Part shown: positions 32,395 to 42,698 of the stretch, in pieces
How the letters are laid out: every line of letters starts with the position of its first letter
Position numbering within the stretch: position 1 is the stretch's first letter
Source of the DNA: Buttiauxella agrestis
GTDB taxonomy: Bacteria; Pseudomonadota; Gammaproteobacteria; Enterobacterales; Enterobacteriaceae
Length of the DNA stretch: 64,000 bases
Assembly: GCF_900446255.1 (NCBI RefSeq)
Contig: NZ_UIGI01000001.1
Location: 1,514,763-1,578,762, forward strand
Reading direction: 5' to 3'
Notes under the pieces: generated by a model
Told to the model about the DNA's origin: nothing
Databases searched by the model: none
Seen by the model: the letters and a program-made list of their open reading frames with translations, nothing else
Made by a program: the position numbers and the translations under genes

Positions 32395-34241
32395 TGCCCA
32401 GAAGTCATGAACTTCCCGAGGACGAAGTGCTGTCGGTAAGCCGACTCAACGTCAGCTTTCGCCAGGAAAATACCGACATTCAGGCGGTATCTGACCTGTC
32501 GTTTACGCTAAAACGGGGTGAAACGCTGGCCATTGTCGGGGAGTCTGGCTCGGGAAAATCAGTGACGGCGCTGGCGTTAATGCGCCTGCTGGAAAAATCC
32601 GCAAGTCGCGTTGAAAGCGATAACATCCTACTGCGCCGTCGCAACGGTGAGGTGATCGCGCCTGCCGAATTAAGTTCATCGCAAATGCGCCATGTGCGCG
32701 GTGCCGATATCGCGATGATTTTCCAGGAGCCGATGACCTCGCTCAATCCGGTGTTTCCGGTGGGAGAACAAATTGCGGAATCTATCCGCCTGCATCAGGG
32801 GTTGGATAAACACGCGGCGATGGAAGAGGCCAGGCGCATGCTCGAACGGGTGCGCATTCCGGAAGCGAAAGCGATTCTTGGCCGTTATCCGCACCAGCTT
32901 TCAGGCGGGATGCGCCAGCGGGTGATGATTGCCATGGCGCTCTCGTGCCGTCCGGCGGTGCTGATTGCCGACGAACCGACTACCGCCCTGGATGTGACTA
33001 TTCAGGCGCAAATTCTCCAGCTCATTCGCGTTCTACAAGATGAAATGCAGATGGGCGTGATATTCATCACTCACGATATGGGTGTGGTGGCGGATATCGC
33101 CGACCGCGTGCTGGTGATGTATCGCGGCCAGGCGGTGGAAACCGGCACCGTAGAGAAAATTTTTAGCGCACCGGTTCACCCTTATACCAAAACGTTGCTG
33201 GCAGCGGTTCCGCGCCTTGGCGCGATGAATGGCCGTGATTTGCCGCGTAAATTTCCGCTGGTTGACCCGCAACACCCCGATAAACCCGAAGCGGAAACCG
33301 AACAAAACACCATTGCGCCCGGTTCCGTTCCCATTTTGCAAGTCAGCGATTTAGTGACACGCTTTGATATTCGCAGCGGCATTTTTAACCGTGTCACCAG
33401 CCGGGTGCATGCGGTCGAAAAAGTGAGTTTTGATTTGTGGCCCGGCGAAACGCTGGGGCTGGTGGGGGAGTCAGGGAGCGGCAAATCTACTACCGGGCGT
33501 GCGCTGCTGCGGCTGGTGGAAACCCAGGGCGGCAGCATTCACTTCAACGGCCAGCGCATCGACACGCTTTCCAATGCCAACATGCAGCATGTGCGCAAAG
33601 ACATTCAGTTTATCTTCCAGGATCCGTACGCCTCACTCGACCCGCGCCTGACGGTGGGGTATTCCATCATGGAACCGCTGCTGGTTCACAACGTGATGTC
33701 CAAAGAGCAGGCGCAAGAACGCGTGGCCTGGTTACTGGAGCGCGTCGGGTTGCAGGCGGAACATGCGTGGCGTTATCCGCATGAGTTTTCCGGCGGGCAG
33801 CGCCAGCGTATTTGCATCGCCCGTGCATTGGCGCTCAATCCAAAAGTGGTGATTGCCGATGAGTCTGTCTCGGCGCTTGATGTGTCGATTCGGGCGCAAA
33901 TCATCAACCTGATGATGGATCTCCAGCGCGAGTTCGGCATCGCTTTTCTGTTTATTTCTCACGATATGGCGGTGGTGGAACGTATTTGCCATCGCGTGGC
34001 GGTGATGTACTTAGGGCAAATTGTTGAAATTGGCCCGCGACGCGCCGTGTTTGAAAATCCGCAGCATCCGTATACCCGAAAATTAATGGCCGCCGTTCCG
34101 GTGGCTGACCCTACGCACCGCCGTCCCAAACCCGTTTTGCTTTCTGATGATATCCCCAGTTCCACGCATAAGCTGGGGAGCGAACCGCATGTTGCAACGC
34201 TTGTGAATGTTGGGCCAGGGCATTTTGTCGCTCGCCCATAA
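32394..34241 (+). CDS. gsiA: GsiA, glutathione ABC importer ATPase (two ABC modules)
   Basis: A 615-residue fused ATPase of the Dpp/Opp family (E. coli GsiA is 623). Each half has its own Walker A (GESGSGKS) and signature (LSGGMRQR and FSGGQRQR), and each ends with the oligopeptide-type tail containing HPYT. It powers glutathione uptake with GsiB, GsiC and GsiD. AGGAGG precedes the ATG inside the end of iaaA. Confidence 0.96.
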   Translation: MPRSHELPEDEVLSVSRLNVSFRQENTDIQAVSDLSFTLKRGETLAIVGESGSGKSVTALALMRLLEKSASRVESDNILLRRRNGEVIAPAELSSSQMRHVRGADIAMIFQEPMTSLNPVFPVGEQIAESIRLHQGLDKHAAMEEARRMLERVRIPEAKAILGRYPHQLSGGMRQRVMIAMALSCRPAVLIADEPTTALDVTIQAQILQLIRVLQDEMQMGVIFITHDMGVVADIADRVLVMYRGQAVETGTVEKIFSAPVHPYTKTLLAAVPRLGAMNGRDLPRKFPLVDPQHPDKPEAETEQNTIAPGSVPILQVSDLVTRFDIRSGIFNRVTSRVHAVEKVSFDLWPGETLGLVGESGSGKSTTGRALLRLVETQGGSIHFNGQRIDTLSNANMQHVRKDIQFIFQDPYASLDPRLTVGYSIMEPLLVHNVMSKEQAQERVAWLLERVGLQAEHAWRYPHEFSGGQRQRICIARALALNPKVVIADESVSALDVSIRAQIINLMMDLQREFGIAFLFISHDMAVVERICHRVAVMYLGQIVEIGPRRAVFENPQHPYTRKLMAAVPVADPTHRRPKPVLLSDDIPSSTHKLGSEPHVATLVNVGPGHFVARP

Positions 34242-34280
34242 TAAAAAATTGAGTCCGGTAAGGATAATCAGGAGAACACA

Positions 34281-35822
34281 ATGACCATGTTTGAGAATAA
34301 AAAGTGGCTTTTAGCCGCAGGGCTTGCGACCAGTGTGATTGCCGCACCGGCATTCGCGGCGAAAGATGTCGTTGTTGCTGTTGCGTCCAACTTCACCACG
34401 CTCGACCCGTATGATGCTAACGATACGCTGTCGCAGGCAGTAGCGAAGTCGTTTTATCAGGGGCTATTTGGCCTTGATAAAGAGATGAAACTGCAAAACG
34501 TTTTGGCCGAAAGCTACACCGTTTCTGACGACGGGCTGGTTTACACCATCAAATTACACCCTGGCGTTAAATTCCAGGATGGGACTGACTTCAACGCCGA
34601 AGCGGTGAAGATTAACCTCGATCGCGCCAGCAATCCTGAAAACCATCTCAAGCGCTACAACCTGTATAAAGCCATTGCCAAAACCGAAGCGGTGGACGCC
34701 AACACGGTAAAAATCACCCTTAAACAGCCGTTCTCGGCGTTTATTAATATTCTCGCCCACCCGGCAACGGCGATGATTTCCCCGGCTGCGCTGAAAAAAT
34801 ACGGCAAAGAGATTGGCTTCCATCCGGTCGGCACTGGCCCGTATCAGCTTGAAACCTGGAATCAGACCGATTTTGTGAAGGTGAAGAAATTCGACGGTTA
34901 CTGGAAACAGGGCCTGCCTAAGCTCGACACCATCACCTGGCGTCCGGTTGTTGATAACAACACCCGAGCGGCCATGCTCCAGACCGGCGAAGCGCAGTTT
35001 GCCTTCCCCATCCCTTACGAGCAGGCTGGCGTGCTGGAGAAAAACGACAAGCTGGAACTGGTGGCATCGCCTTCCATCATGCAGCGTTATCTCAGCATGA
35101 ACGTGACGCAAAAGCCGTTTGATAACCCGAAAGTGCGTGAGGCGATTAACTATGCGATTAACCGCCAGGCGCTGGTGAAAGTGGCGTTTGCGGGTTACGC
35201 CACACCAGCAGAAGGCGTGGTGCCGCCGTCTATCGACTTCGCACAAATTTACAAACCGTGGCCGTATGACCCGGCAAAAGCCCGTGAACTGCTGAAAGAA
35301 GCGGGCTATCCGAATGGTTTCGAAACCACGCTGTGGTCATCCCACAACCACAGCACCGCGCAGAAAGTGTTGCAGTTCACTCAGCAGCAACTGGCTCAGG
35401 TCGGCATTAAAGTGAAAGTCACGGCGATGGATGCCGGACAGCGTGCCGCGGAAGTGGAAGCTAAAGGCCAGAAAGAGAGCGGCGTGAGAATGTTCTACAC
35501 CGGCTGGTCGGCCTCGACGGGTGAAGCAGACTGGGCGCTGTCGCCGTTGTTTGCCTCATCTAACTCGCCGCCAACGCTGTTTAACACCGCCTTCTACAGC
35601 AATCCGCAGGTGGATAAAGACCTGAGTGACGCGCTGAAAACCACCAATCGTGATGATAAAGCGAAACTGTACAAAGACGCGCAGGATACCATCTGGAAAG
35701 AGAATCCGTGGGTGCCGCTGGTGGTCGAAAAACTGGTTTCCGCGCACAGCAAAACCCTCAGCGGTTTTTATGTGATGCCAGACACCGGGTTTAGTTTTGA
35801 TGATGCGGATTTGAAAGAGTGA
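34281..35822 (+). CDS. gsiB: GsiB, periplasmic glutathione-binding protein
   Basis: A 513-residue SBP family 5 protein (E. coli GsiB is 512). The signal peptide ends at APAFA before [11 protein letters not shown]. The family opening [14 protein letters not shown] and the core [16 protein letters not shown] are strongly conserved, and [13 protein letters not shown] is a GsiB-typical segment. GGAG precedes the start. A paired palindrome between this gene and gsiC may lower expression of the permeases relative to the binding protein. Confidence 0.96.
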   Translation: MTMFENKKWLLAAGLATSVIAAPAFAAKDVVVAVASNFTTLDPYDANDTLSQAVAKSFYQGLFGLDKEMKLQNVLAESYTVSDDGLVYTIKLHPGVKFQDGTDFNAEAVKINLDRASNPENHLKRYNLYKAIAKTEAVDANTVKITLKQPFSAFINILAHPATAMISPAALKKYGKEIGFHPVGTGPYQLETWNQTDFVKVKKFDGYWKQGLPKLDTITWRPVVDNNTRAAMLQTGEAQFAFPIPYEQAGVLEKNDKLELVASPSIMQRYLSMNVTQKPFDNPKVREAINYAINRQALVKVAFAGYATPAEGVVPPSIDFAQIYKPWPYDPAKARELLKEAGYPNGFETTLWSSHNHSTAQKVLQFTQQQLAQVGIKVKVTAMDAGQRAAEVEAKGQKESGVRMFYTGWSASTGEADWALSPLFASSNSPPTLFNTAFYSNPQVDKDLSDALKTTNRDDKAKLYKDAQDTIWKENPWVPLVVEKLVSAHSKTLSGFYVMPDTGFSFDDADLKE

Positions 35823-35844
35823 TGATTTTGGTGGCGTGTTTTCA

Positions 35845-35933
35845 CCCTCACCCCGACCCTCTCCCTGAGGGAGAGGGGGAACGACACGCGATCCAATCCC
35901 CTCTCCTGGGGGAGAGGGTTAGGGTGAGGGGGG
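35845..35933. repeat. Paired-palindrome intergenic repeat, copy C, inside the gsi operon
   Basis: Begins CCCTCACCCCGACCCTCTCC and ends GGAGAGGGTTAGGGTGAGGG. Two hairpins are possible. The right end runs directly into the gsiC ribosome site, so the G-rich end of the repeat supplies the GAGG Shine-Dalgarno of gsiC. Confidence 0.9.
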
Positions 35934-35936
35934 ACA

Positions 35937-36857
35937 ATGTTTAACTATTTCCTCAAACGCCTGCTGGGCCTGATCCCCACACTGCTTATCGTCGCGGTGC
36001 TGGTGTTTTTGTTCGTCCATCTGCTCCCCGGCGACCCGGCGCGTTTAATCGCCGGGCCGGAAGCAGATGCCACCGTGATTGAAATGGTGCGCAAACAGTT
36101 GGGACTGGATTTACCGCTGTGGCAGCAATTTTTGCACTATATCGGCAACATTGTGCAGGGGGATTTCGGCACCTCGATGGTTTCACGCCGTCCGGTTTCC
36201 GAAGAGATCGCCAGCCGCTTTATGCCGACTTTCTGGCTCACTATCACCAGCATGGTTTGGGCGGTTATTTTTGGTCTGTTCACCGGCATTATTGCTGCCG
36301 TGTGGCGTAATCGCTGGCCGGACAGACTCAGCATGACGATCGCGGTTTCCGGTATTTCATTCCCCGCGTTTGCACTCGGCATGTTGCTGATGCAGGTTTT
36401 TTCCGTCGAACTCGGCTGGTTGCCGACGGTCGGTGCCGATAGCTGGCAGCACTACATTTTGCCGTCTGTCACGCTGGGGGCGGCAGTCGCTGCGGTGATG
36501 GCACGTTTTACTCGCGCCTCGTTCGTGGATGTGCTGCAAGAAGATTACATGCGCACCGCGCGCGCCAAAGGGGTGAGCGAAACGCTGATTGTGATTAAAC
36601 ACGGCCTGCGCAACGCGATGATCCCGGTCGTCACCATGATGGGATTGCAGTTCGGTTTCCTGCTCGGTGGCTCGATTGTTGTTGAAAAAGTCTTTAACTG
36701 GCCAGGGCTTGGGCGCCTGCTGGTGGATTCAGTCGAAATGCGCGACTACCCGGTGATTCAGGCGGAAGTGTTGCTATTTTCGCTGGAATTTATTGTTATC
36801 AACTTAGTGGTGGATTTGCTGTACGCCGCCATTAACCCGGCCATCAGGTACAAGTAA
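35937..36857 (+). CDS. gsiC: GsiC, glutathione ABC importer permease
   Basis: A 306-residue inner-membrane permease of the DppB family, the E. coli length, with six helices. The DppB-type N-terminus [13 protein letters not shown] and the cytoplasmic EAA-loop region [22 protein letters not shown] are present. The only Shine-Dalgarno (GAGG, 35926-35929) is part of repeat copy C. It is followed after two bases by gsiD. Confidence 0.96.
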   Translation: MFNYFLKRLLGLIPTLLIVAVLVFLFVHLLPGDPARLIAGPEADATVIEMVRKQLGLDLPLWQQFLHYIGNIVQGDFGTSMVSRRPVSEEIASRFMPTFWLTITSMVWAVIFGLFTGIIAAVWRNRWPDRLSMTIAVSGISFPAFALGMLLMQVFSVELGWLPTVGADSWQHYILPSVTLGAAVAAVMARFTRASFVDVLQEDYMRTARAKGVSETLIVIKHGLRNAMIPVVTMMGLQFGFLLGGSIVVEKVFNWPGLGRLLVDSVEMRDYPVIQAEVLLFSLEFIVINLVVDLLYAAINPAIRYK

Positions 36858-36859
36858 GG

Positions 36860-37771
36860 ATGCGACTCTTTAACTGGCGACGCCAGGCGGTACTGAACGC
36901 GATGCCGATTGTTCGGCCAAACCAGGTGCGCACGCCGTGGCACGAATTTCTGCGCCGCTTACGCAAACAACCGGTGGCGATGCTTGCCGGGTTATTCGTG
37001 CTGTTTCTGATTGTGGTGGCGCTGGTTGCTCCGTGGATTTCGCCGTTCGATGCGGAAAACTATTTCGACTATGACCGGCTAAACGATGGTCCGTCGATGC
37101 TGCACTGGTTCGGCGTGGATTCTCTCGGGCGCGATATTTTCAGCCGTGTTCTGGTCGGCGCACAAATCTCGCTGGCGGCGGGGGTATTTTCGGTCTTAAT
37201 CGGGGCATTGATCGGCACGTTCTTTGGGCTGCTCGCGGGATATTACGAAGGCTGGTGGGACCGGGTGATTATGCGCATTTGCGACGTGCTGTTCGCTTTC
37301 CCTGGGATTTTGCTGGCAATAGCCGTGGTTGCGGTAATGGGCAGCGGCATGTCGAACGTGATTATCGCCGTCGCCATTTTCAGCATTCCGGCCTTTGCCC
37401 GCCTGGTGCGCGGCAATACGCTGGTACTGAAACACCAAACCTTTATCGAATCGGCACGCAGCATTGGCGCATCTGATGCGACGATTATTTTCCGCCATAT
37501 TCTACCGGGTACGGTTTCGTCGATTGTGGTCTATTTCACCATGCGCATTGGCACGTCGATTATTTCGGCGGCGAGTTTGTCGTTTTTGGGTTTAGGCGCT
37601 CAGCCCCCCACGCCGGAATGGGGCGCAATGCTCAACGAAGCGCGGGCCGATATGGTGATAGCCCCTCACGTCGCGCTCTTTCCGAGCCTGGCGATTTTCC
37701 TGACGGTACTGGCGTTTAATTTGCTGGGGGATGGATTGCGGGATGCTTTGGACCCGAAGATAAAAGGGTGA
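36860..37771 (+). CDS. gsiD: GsiD, glutathione ABC importer permease
   Basis: A 303-residue DppC-family permease with the usual N-terminal cytoplasmic segment, six helices and the EAA-type loop [25 protein letters not shown] overlaps the gsiC stop region immediately before the ATG, so translation is coupled. It ends the iaaA-gsiABCD operon; a REP pair separates it from the convergent rimO. Confidence 0.96.
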   Translation: MRLFNWRRQAVLNAMPIVRPNQVRTPWHEFLRRLRKQPVAMLAGLFVLFLIVVALVAPWISPFDAENYFDYDRLNDGPSMLHWFGVDSLGRDIFSRVLVGAQISLAAGVFSVLIGALIGTFFGLLAGYYEGWWDRVIMRICDVLFAFPGILLAIAVVAVMGSGMSNVIIAVAIFSIPAFARLVRGNTLVLKHQTFIESARSIGASDATIIFRHILPGTVSSIVVYFTMRIGTSIISAASLSFLGLGAQPPTPEWGAMLNEARADMVIAPHVALFPSLAIFLTVLAFNLLGDGLRDALDPKIKG

Positions 37772-37787
37772 TTTTAGCGATAAAAAA

Positions 37788-37861
37788 GGCGGATGACGCT
37801 TGCGCTTATCCGCCCTACAACTGCTTATCCGTAGGTCGGATAAGCGTTAGCGTCATCCGAC
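37788..37861. repeat. Two inverted REP palindromes (BIME) between gsiD and rimO
   Basis: The first REP (GGCGGATGACGC ... TTATCCGCCCTAC, 37788-37818) and the second (GTAGGTCGGATAAGCG ... TCATCCGAC, 37831-37861) face opposite ways with a 12-base spacer. Such BIMEs commonly protect 3' ends and bind gyrase; this pair serves two convergent genes. Confidence 0.92.
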
Positions 37862-37870
37862 ATTCAGAAC

Positions 37871-39199
37871 TTAAACCACTGAACCCCAAAGATCATATTC
37901 GTCCGCGTTTTCAACTTTCACGCGCACCACATCACCTGGTTTCAGTTTGGTTTCGCCGTTCAGGTAAACCGCGCCGTCGATTTCTGGAGCGTCAGCCATG
38001 CTGCGGCCAATCGCGCCTTCTTCGTCAACTTCATCAATGATAACCAGAATTTCGCGGCCCACTTTTTCTTGCAGACGTTCAGCAGAGATCTGCTGTTGTA
38101 GCTGCATGAAGCGGTTCCAGCGCTCTTCTTTCACGTCTTCCGGCACCGGATCGGCCAGTTCGTTGGCGGTCGCACCTTCTACCGGGCTGAACTTGAAGCA
38201 ACCAACACGATCCAGACGCGCTTCTTTCAGGAAGTCGAGCAGCATCTGGAAGTCTTCTTCGGTTTCGCCTGGGAAGCCCACAATAAAGGTGGAACGCAGC
38301 GTCAGATCCGGGCAGATCTCACGCCATTGCTTAATGCGCTGCAACTGGCGATCAACGCTGCCTGGGCGCTTCATCAGCTTCAGAATGCGTGGGCTGGCGT
38401 GCTGCAAAGGAATATCCAGATACGGCAGGATCTTGCCTTCCGCCATCAATGGAATCACATCATCCACGTGCGGATATGGGTAAACGTAGTGCAGACGCGT
38501 CCAGACGCCGAGTTTAGCCAGCTGCTCACACAGGCTGACCATGCTGGTTTTCACCGGCTCGCCGTTGTAGAAACCGGTGCGGTGCTTAACGTCCACGCCG
38601 TAAGCTGAAGTATCCTGAGAGATAACCAGCAGCTCTTTCACGCCCGCATCTACCAGACGTTTCGCTTCAGACAGCACATCGCCAATCGGACGGCTGTCGA
38701 GATCGCCACGCATGGAAGGGATGATGCAGAAGGTGCAACGGTGGTTGCAGCCTTCAGAAATTTTCAGGTAGGCGTAGTGACGCGGGGTCAGTTTCACGCC
38801 TTGTTCCGGCACCAGGCTCAGGAACGGGTTATGTTTTGGTTTCGGCACATAGTGGTGAACGTGCTGCAAAACTTGCTCGTAGCTGTGCGGGCCGGTAATT
38901 TCCAGAACTTTAGGGTGCACTTCGCGGATTTGATCTTCTTTAGCCCCTAAACAGCCGGTCACAATCACTTTGCCATTTTCGTTCAGCGCTTCGCCGATCG
39001 CTTCGAGCGACTCTTGTACGGCACTGTCGATAAAGCCACAGGTGTTAACGATAACCATATCGGCATCATCATAGCTAGGCACTACATCGTAACCTTCGGT
39101 GCGCAGCTCAGTCAGGATCCGTTCAGAATCAACGAGGTTTTTTGGGCAGCCGAGGGATACAAAGCCAATACGGGGTTGTTGCATACGGGTTACGCTCAC
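37871..39199 (-). CDS. rimO: RimO, ribosomal protein S12 methylthiotransferase
   Basis: A 442-residue radical-SAM enzyme (E. coli RimO is 441) that methylthiolates Asp-89 of ribosomal protein S12. The N-terminal UPF0004 domain holds the first cluster Cys residues (SLGCPKN, NTCGFI, TGCLGA); the radical-SAM motif is CNHRCTFC; a TRAM domain ends the protein. The start used is GTG at 39199, which gives the family length; an ATG five codons later (39184) is an alternative. Neither has a strong Shine-Dalgarno. Confidence 0.96.
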   Translation of the reverse strand: MSVTRMQQPRIGFVSLGCPKNLVDSERILTELRTEGYDVVPSYDDADMVIVNTCGFIDSAVQESLEAIGEALNENGKVIVTGCLGAKEDQIREVHPKVLEITGPHSYEQVLQHVHHYVPKPKHNPFLSLVPEQGVKLTPRHYAYLKISEGCNHRCTFCIIPSMRGDLDSRPIGDVLSEAKRLVDAGVKELLVISQDTSAYGVDVKHRTGFYNGEPVKTSMVSLCEQLAKLGVWTRLHYVYPYPHVDDVIPLMAEGKILPYLDIPLQHASPRILKLMKRPGSVDRQLQRIKQWREICPDLTLRSTFIVGFPGETEEDFQMLLDFLKEARLDRVGCFKFSPVEGATANELADPVPEDVKEERWNRFMQLQQQISAERLQEKVGREILVIIDEVDEEGAIGRSMADAPEIDGAVYLNGETKLKPGDVVRVKVENADEYDLWGSVV

Positions 39200-39313
39200 A
39201 AAGTAAACAGAAAATAAAAGCCGGGCGATTCTACACGGGTTTTGGGCAAGGCTCTACTGGTTGTTTTTAAACTGCCGCGCAAACAATTTCAGACGATTGG
39301 ATAAGGCTTATTT

Positions 39314-39342
39314 TTGCTTAGTGGGTAAGCTGGCTCTATTAT
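39314..39342 (+). promoter_or_regulatory. Sigma-70-type promoter for the lipoprotein pair
   Basis: TTGCTT (39314-39319) and TATTAT (39337-39342) are separated by exactly 17 bases. A start would fall near 39349, giving a leader of about 55 bases before the first lipoprotein gene. Confidence 0.6.
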
Positions 39343-39404
39343 CTCCCCGCTTCGTTTGCTTGAAGTTTATATTGAAACCTCCCGCTCAAAGAGAGAACCG
39401 CACT

Positions 39405-39710
39405 ATGCGTAAGATTTTAGCCCTTTCCGGGATGCTGACGGGTGCCTTGTTGCTGTCGGCTTGTAACGTGATTCCAACCCCGCTCAACACGCCTCCTGCA
39501 ACCGCGCAAAAGTTTGTCTGTGGCGGTGAAAAACTGGCAATAGATGGCGACTACGCCTGGTATAACGGCGACCGTTATTCCTATCAAAATATGTCCGGTG
39601 GGCAGGCGTTTTACCGTTACCACAGCAGTAATTTCGGCCTGAAGAAAGTCGGTGAAAACCGCACGATGCTGATTGGCCTTGATGCCAAACCTTGTGTTGC
39701 GGCGAATTAA
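39405..39710 (+). CDS. Small lipoprotein, possibly MliC-type lysozyme inhibitor
   Basis: A 101-residue lipoprotein. The signal peptide MRKILALSGMLTGALLLSAC carries a lipobox with the lipidated Cys at position 20. The mature part has two Cys (C39 in KFVCGG and C97 near the end) that could form a disulfide. The order FVCGGEKL, then SGGQAFYRYHSSN, then a terminal Cys resembles the MliC layout, where a YxC strand, an SGARY-type turn and a late Cys form the lysozyme-binding fold. This resemblance is weak and by eye only. An in-frame start at 39261 is open but lacks a signal peptide. It overlaps the next gene by one base. Confidence 0.65.
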   Translation: MRKILALSGMLTGALLLSACNVIPTPLNTPPATAQKFVCGGEKLAIDGDYAWYNGDRYSYQNMSGGQAFYRYHSSNFGLKKVGENRTMLIGLDAKPCVAAN

Positions 39711-40945
39711 TGATGCAGCCACACTGTCGCCTGGCGGGCCTGAGTACGCTGCTGCTCGGTTTTACGCTGGCAGGGTGTGGAACGCTGTCTAACGTCGCCC
39801 CTGAGGCCGAAGCGCCGCAAAAGGCACAGCGTGTTTGTGGCGCTTCACAACCGCGTGATATCAACCAGTGGCTTCCCACCATGGTTGAACAGCAATCGCC
39901 CGCGATGGTGGTGGGAGTGATTGATGCAAATGGGCAACGCCATTACTGGCATTTTGGCGTCACCGATAGCGAACATCAGTATCCGGTCGATGAGCACACG
40001 CTGTTTGCGGTTGGCTCGCTCAGTAAAGGCATGACCGCTGAAGCAACGGCGGTGCTGGTGGCGCAGGGGCGTCTGCATTGGTCAGATACTCTTGAAACGT
40101 TATTGCCGCCATCGGTGCCGTTAAGCGATGACGCAAAAAAAATCACCCTGCTGCAACTGGTGACGCACACTTCTGGTTTGCCACGGCAAAATATGGACTT
40201 GCCGATGCTGACCGCGTTTATTCGCTATCTGGGTAACGGTGAGAATTTCTATGCTCATCTTGATAGCGACGAGGTGGTGAATGACCTGGCTGATTTCTCC
40301 AAACCGCACAATGACGAGCCACGTTATTCCAACCTGGGCTACGCGGTGCTGGATTATGTTCTGCGTTATCAAACTGGGCGGCGCGCCGACCAACTGGTTC
40401 AGGCGTTGATCTTTGACCCACTGAATCTGCGTAACAGCAGCTTTACCCCTCAGAAATTAAGAAGTTACCCCCAGCGGGCGATTGGTCACGCGGGTAGCCA
40501 GCCAAAGTTTGTTCCGCGTGGGCAAGTGGTGCCGGACTGGCAATTCCACGGCAATATGCTGGGTGCAGGCGGTTTGTACACCGACACCGCCGATTTGCTG
40601 ACGTTTGCCGCAGCCCATCTGGATAGCACGGGCGATCAAACGCTGGATAAAGCAATTAACGATACGATGCAAATCTACTATCCGCGTAACAACGAGCGGC
40701 GTGACAAAGAAGCCGCCAATATCGCCTGGGTCACGGATACTTATGGCGAGCAAGCGATCACTTATCAGGTGGGATATATCGGGGGCTACTCCAGCTATAT
40801 TGGTATTGACCGCGTGAATCACTTCGCTGTGGTGGTGCTGCAAAACAGCTTCACCTGGCAAAATAACCTTGGGCACAGTGTGTTACGGCAGATGCTTGAA
40901 GAGAAGCAGCAGGCGGCCACTTGTCGGGCTCCTACCGCTGCGTAA
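39710..40945 (+). CDS. Serine-hydrolase lipoprotein, class C beta-lactamase/PBP4*-like
   Basis: A 411-residue predicted lipoprotein (lipobox LAGC, lipidated C23) with a serine beta-lactamase/penicillin-binding fold. The SxxK motif is S103-L-S-K106 and the YxN motif is Y207-S-N209; a third-motif candidate is YIGG near 356 in place of a usual KTG or HxG. This suggests an esterase, peptidase or D-amino-acid hydrolase anchored in the outer membrane rather than a resistance enzyme. It starts at ATG 39710 within the TAATG overlap of the small lipoprotein stop, so the two are coupled. E. coli K-12 has no counterpart between rimO and bssR. Confidence 0.82.
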   Translation: MMQPHCRLAGLSTLLLGFTLAGCGTLSNVAPEAEAPQKAQRVCGASQPRDINQWLPTMVEQQSPAMVVGVIDANGQRHYWHFGVTDSEHQYPVDEHTLFAVGSLSKGMTAEATAVLVAQGRLHWSDTLETLLPPSVPLSDDAKKITLLQLVTHTSGLPRQNMDLPMLTAFIRYLGNGENFYAHLDSDEVVNDLADFSKPHNDEPRYSNLGYAVLDYVLRYQTGRRADQLVQALIFDPLNLRNSSFTPQKLRSYPQRAIGHAGSQPKFVPRGQVVPDWQFHGNMLGAGGLYTDTADLLTFAAAHLDSTGDQTLDKAINDTMQIYYPRNNERRDKEAANIAWVTDTYGEQAITYQVGYIGGYSSYIGIDRVNHFAVVVLQNSFTWQNNLGHSVLRQMLEEKQQAATCRAPTAA

Positions 40946-41087
40946 TCCCTTGTTTCGCTGCGATTGTTAGCCTTTGTAAAGCTTATTGCCATGGATCAAA
41001 AAACTCGGCAAAAAAGCCAGGTCCGGTTAAAACTTATCCATACTATAAGTGTGTGTTATTGATTGGAACCACACGGAGGGTAAATGT

Positions 41088-41471
41088 ATGACTGGGGAGC
41101 CACTCAAACGCGATCTCTTGAAAAAGATGATCATCGCTAAAATAGACATTGCCGCTTATCTGCGCATGAGAAAAGCGAAAGGGTATATGTCGGTCGTTGA
41201 AACTGAGCATCTGCGCGATAACTTGTTCGACTTGTCGAATGAATATCGCGAGAAGTCCTTACGCCTCAAATCACCTCTTGCGCTGCAAGAAATAGCCAGC
41301 CTGAATCAAGGAATGAGCGCGGTGTGTTCTGCCGCAGTTTGCCTGATGACCGGGCGTCACGATTGCCCGCAGTACATTGCCATCGACGCTGGAAAACTGG
41401 AAAGTTGCCTGTCTGATCTGTCCGACAGCCTGAAAGAGATTATGGGCCACCCACTGGCGGTAGAAACGTGA
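41088..41471 (+). CDS. bssR: BssR (YliH), biofilm regulator
   Basis: A 127-residue cytoplasmic protein, exactly the E. coli BssR length. The family block RKAKGYMSV followed by EHLRDN, and later CLMTGRHDCP, are conserved. In E. coli it affects biofilm formation and indole/AI-2 uptake; its mechanism is unknown. GGAGG at 41076-41080 is seven bases before ATG 41088; an upstream in-frame start at 41049 would not use it. A strong terminator follows. Confidence 0.92.
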   Translation: MTGEPLKRDLLKKMIIAKIDIAAYLRMRKAKGYMSVVETEHLRDNLFDLSNEYREKSLRLKSPLALQEIASLNQGMSAVCSAAVCLMTGRHDCPQYIAIDAGKLESCLSDLSDSLKEIMGHPLAVET

Positions 41472-41475
41472 CCAG

Positions 41476-41508
41476 CAGGGGGAGGTGACTCCCCCTGTTT
41501 AAGTTTTT
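41476..41508 (+). terminator. Rho-independent terminator of bssR
   Basis: CAGGGGGA and TCCCCCTG form an 8-bp stem with a six-base loop, followed by TTTAAGTTTTT. It begins five bases after the bssR stop. Confidence 0.88.
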
Positions 41509-41543
41509 GTAAAATTCCGCGCCCTCCTGACCTGGAAGACTAA

Positions 41544-41568
41544 CCTTATCGGATAAACCGATAAGGAG
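41544..41568 (+). promoter_or_regulatory. Hairpin that pairs with the yliI ribosome-binding site
   Basis: CCTTATCGG (41544-41552) pairs perfectly with CCGATAAGG (41558-41566) around a five-base loop. The 3' arm includes AAGG of the AAGGAG Shine-Dalgarno (41563-41568), whose spacing to ATG 41575 is ideal. A structure of this kind would hold translation down until melted or bound. Confidence 0.7.
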
Positions 41569-41574
41569 AAGGCC

Positions 41575-42693
41575 ATGCCACGGCTGCCGTTTCGTACACT
41601 CATCGCCGCTTCACTCTTACTTTCAGCCAGCATGACTCATGCCGCCGGGGTAAAAGTTGAAGTGCTGCAAAGCAAACTTGATCACCCCTGGTCACTGGCT
41701 TTTTTACCTCAAAATCAGGGCATGCTGATTACATTGCGTGACGGGCAATTACGCCGCTGGCAGCCCGGAGAGGGCTTAAGCGATCCGATTGTCGGTGTGC
41801 CAAAAGTCTGGGCGCATGGGCAGGGAGGTTTACTGGACGTGGTGCTGGCACCGGATTTTGAAAAAAGTCGCCGTGTCTGGCTCAGTTTTGCCGAAGGCAA
41901 TAGCGATGATAAAGCCGGAACCGCCGTCGGCTACGGAACCTTAAGCCGCAATATGGAACGCCTGGAAAATTTCAAAGTGGTGTTCCGCCAGACGCCGAAA
42001 CTCTCGACCGGCAATCATTTTGGCGGACGCATGGTGTTTGACGGCAAGGGTTATTTGTTTATCGCGCTCGGTGAAAACAACCAGCGTTCGACTGCCCAGG
42101 ACATGGATAAACTTCAGGGCAAAGTGGTGCGCCTGACGCAAGACGGCGAAGTGCCGCCGGATAACCCGTTTGTCGGCAAGCAGGGCGCGCGCAGTGAAAT
42201 TTGGTCTTATGGACACCGTAACCCGCAGGGTATGGCGTTTAATCCGGCGAATGGCGAACTGTGGCTCAACGAACACGGCCCGCGGGGTGGCGATGAAATC
42301 AACGTAGCAAAGGCGGGTAAAAACTACGGCTGGCCGCTGGCGACCTGGGGCATCAATTACAGCGGGCTGCCGATCCCGGAAGCGAAAGGTGAAATTGTGG
42401 CGGGCACTGAACAACCCATTTATTACTGGAAGGTTTCCCCTGCGGTGAGCGGCATGGCGTTCTATAACGCCGATAAATTCCCGCAGTGGAAAGGAAAGCT
42501 GTTTATTGGCGCACTAAAAGAGAAAAACCTGATTGAACTGACGCTCAGTGGCGACAAAGTCACCGAACAAACGCGTTTGCTTGACGACCACGGCGAGCGG
42601 ATCCGTGATGTGCGCGTCGGCCCGGACGGTTTTCTGTATGTCCTGACCGACGAATCAGATGGGCAATTGCTGAAAATCAGCCCGTCCAGCTAA
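41575..42693 (+). CDS. yliI: YliI, PQQ-dependent soluble aldose sugar dehydrogenase
   Basis: A 372-residue periplasmic protein (E. coli YliI is 371) of the PQQGDH-B beta-propeller family that oxidises aldoses using PQQ supplied from outside. The signal peptide ends at MTHA before AGVKVEVL. Family segments HPWSLAFLPQ, GNHFGGRMVFDG, GHRNPQGMAF and WLNEHGPRGGDEIN are intact; they carry the catalytic His and PQQ contacts. Translation may be restrained by the hairpin described just upstream. Confidence 0.95.
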   Translation: MPRLPFRTLIAASLLLSASMTHAAGVKVEVLQSKLDHPWSLAFLPQNQGMLITLRDGQLRRWQPGEGLSDPIVGVPKVWAHGQGGLLDVVLAPDFEKSRRVWLSFAEGNSDDKAGTAVGYGTLSRNMERLENFKVVFRQTPKLSTGNHFGGRMVFDGKGYLFIALGENNQRSTAQDMDKLQGKVVRLTQDGEVPPDNPFVGKQGARSEIWSYGHRNPQGMAFNPANGELWLNEHGPRGGDEINVAKAGKNYGWPLATWGINYSGLPIPEAKGEIVAGTEQPIYYWKVSPAVSGMAFYNADKFPQWKGKLFIGALKEKNLIELTLSGDKVTEQTRLLDDHGERIRDVRVGPDGFLYVLTDESDGQLLKISPSS

Positions 42694-42698
42694 AGTTT

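Noticed and set aside
39710-40945. AmpC-type beta-lactamase resistance gene
   Set aside because: SxxK and YxN motifs are present, but the KTG motif is not evident and the protein is a lipoprotein without the AmpC sequence pattern.
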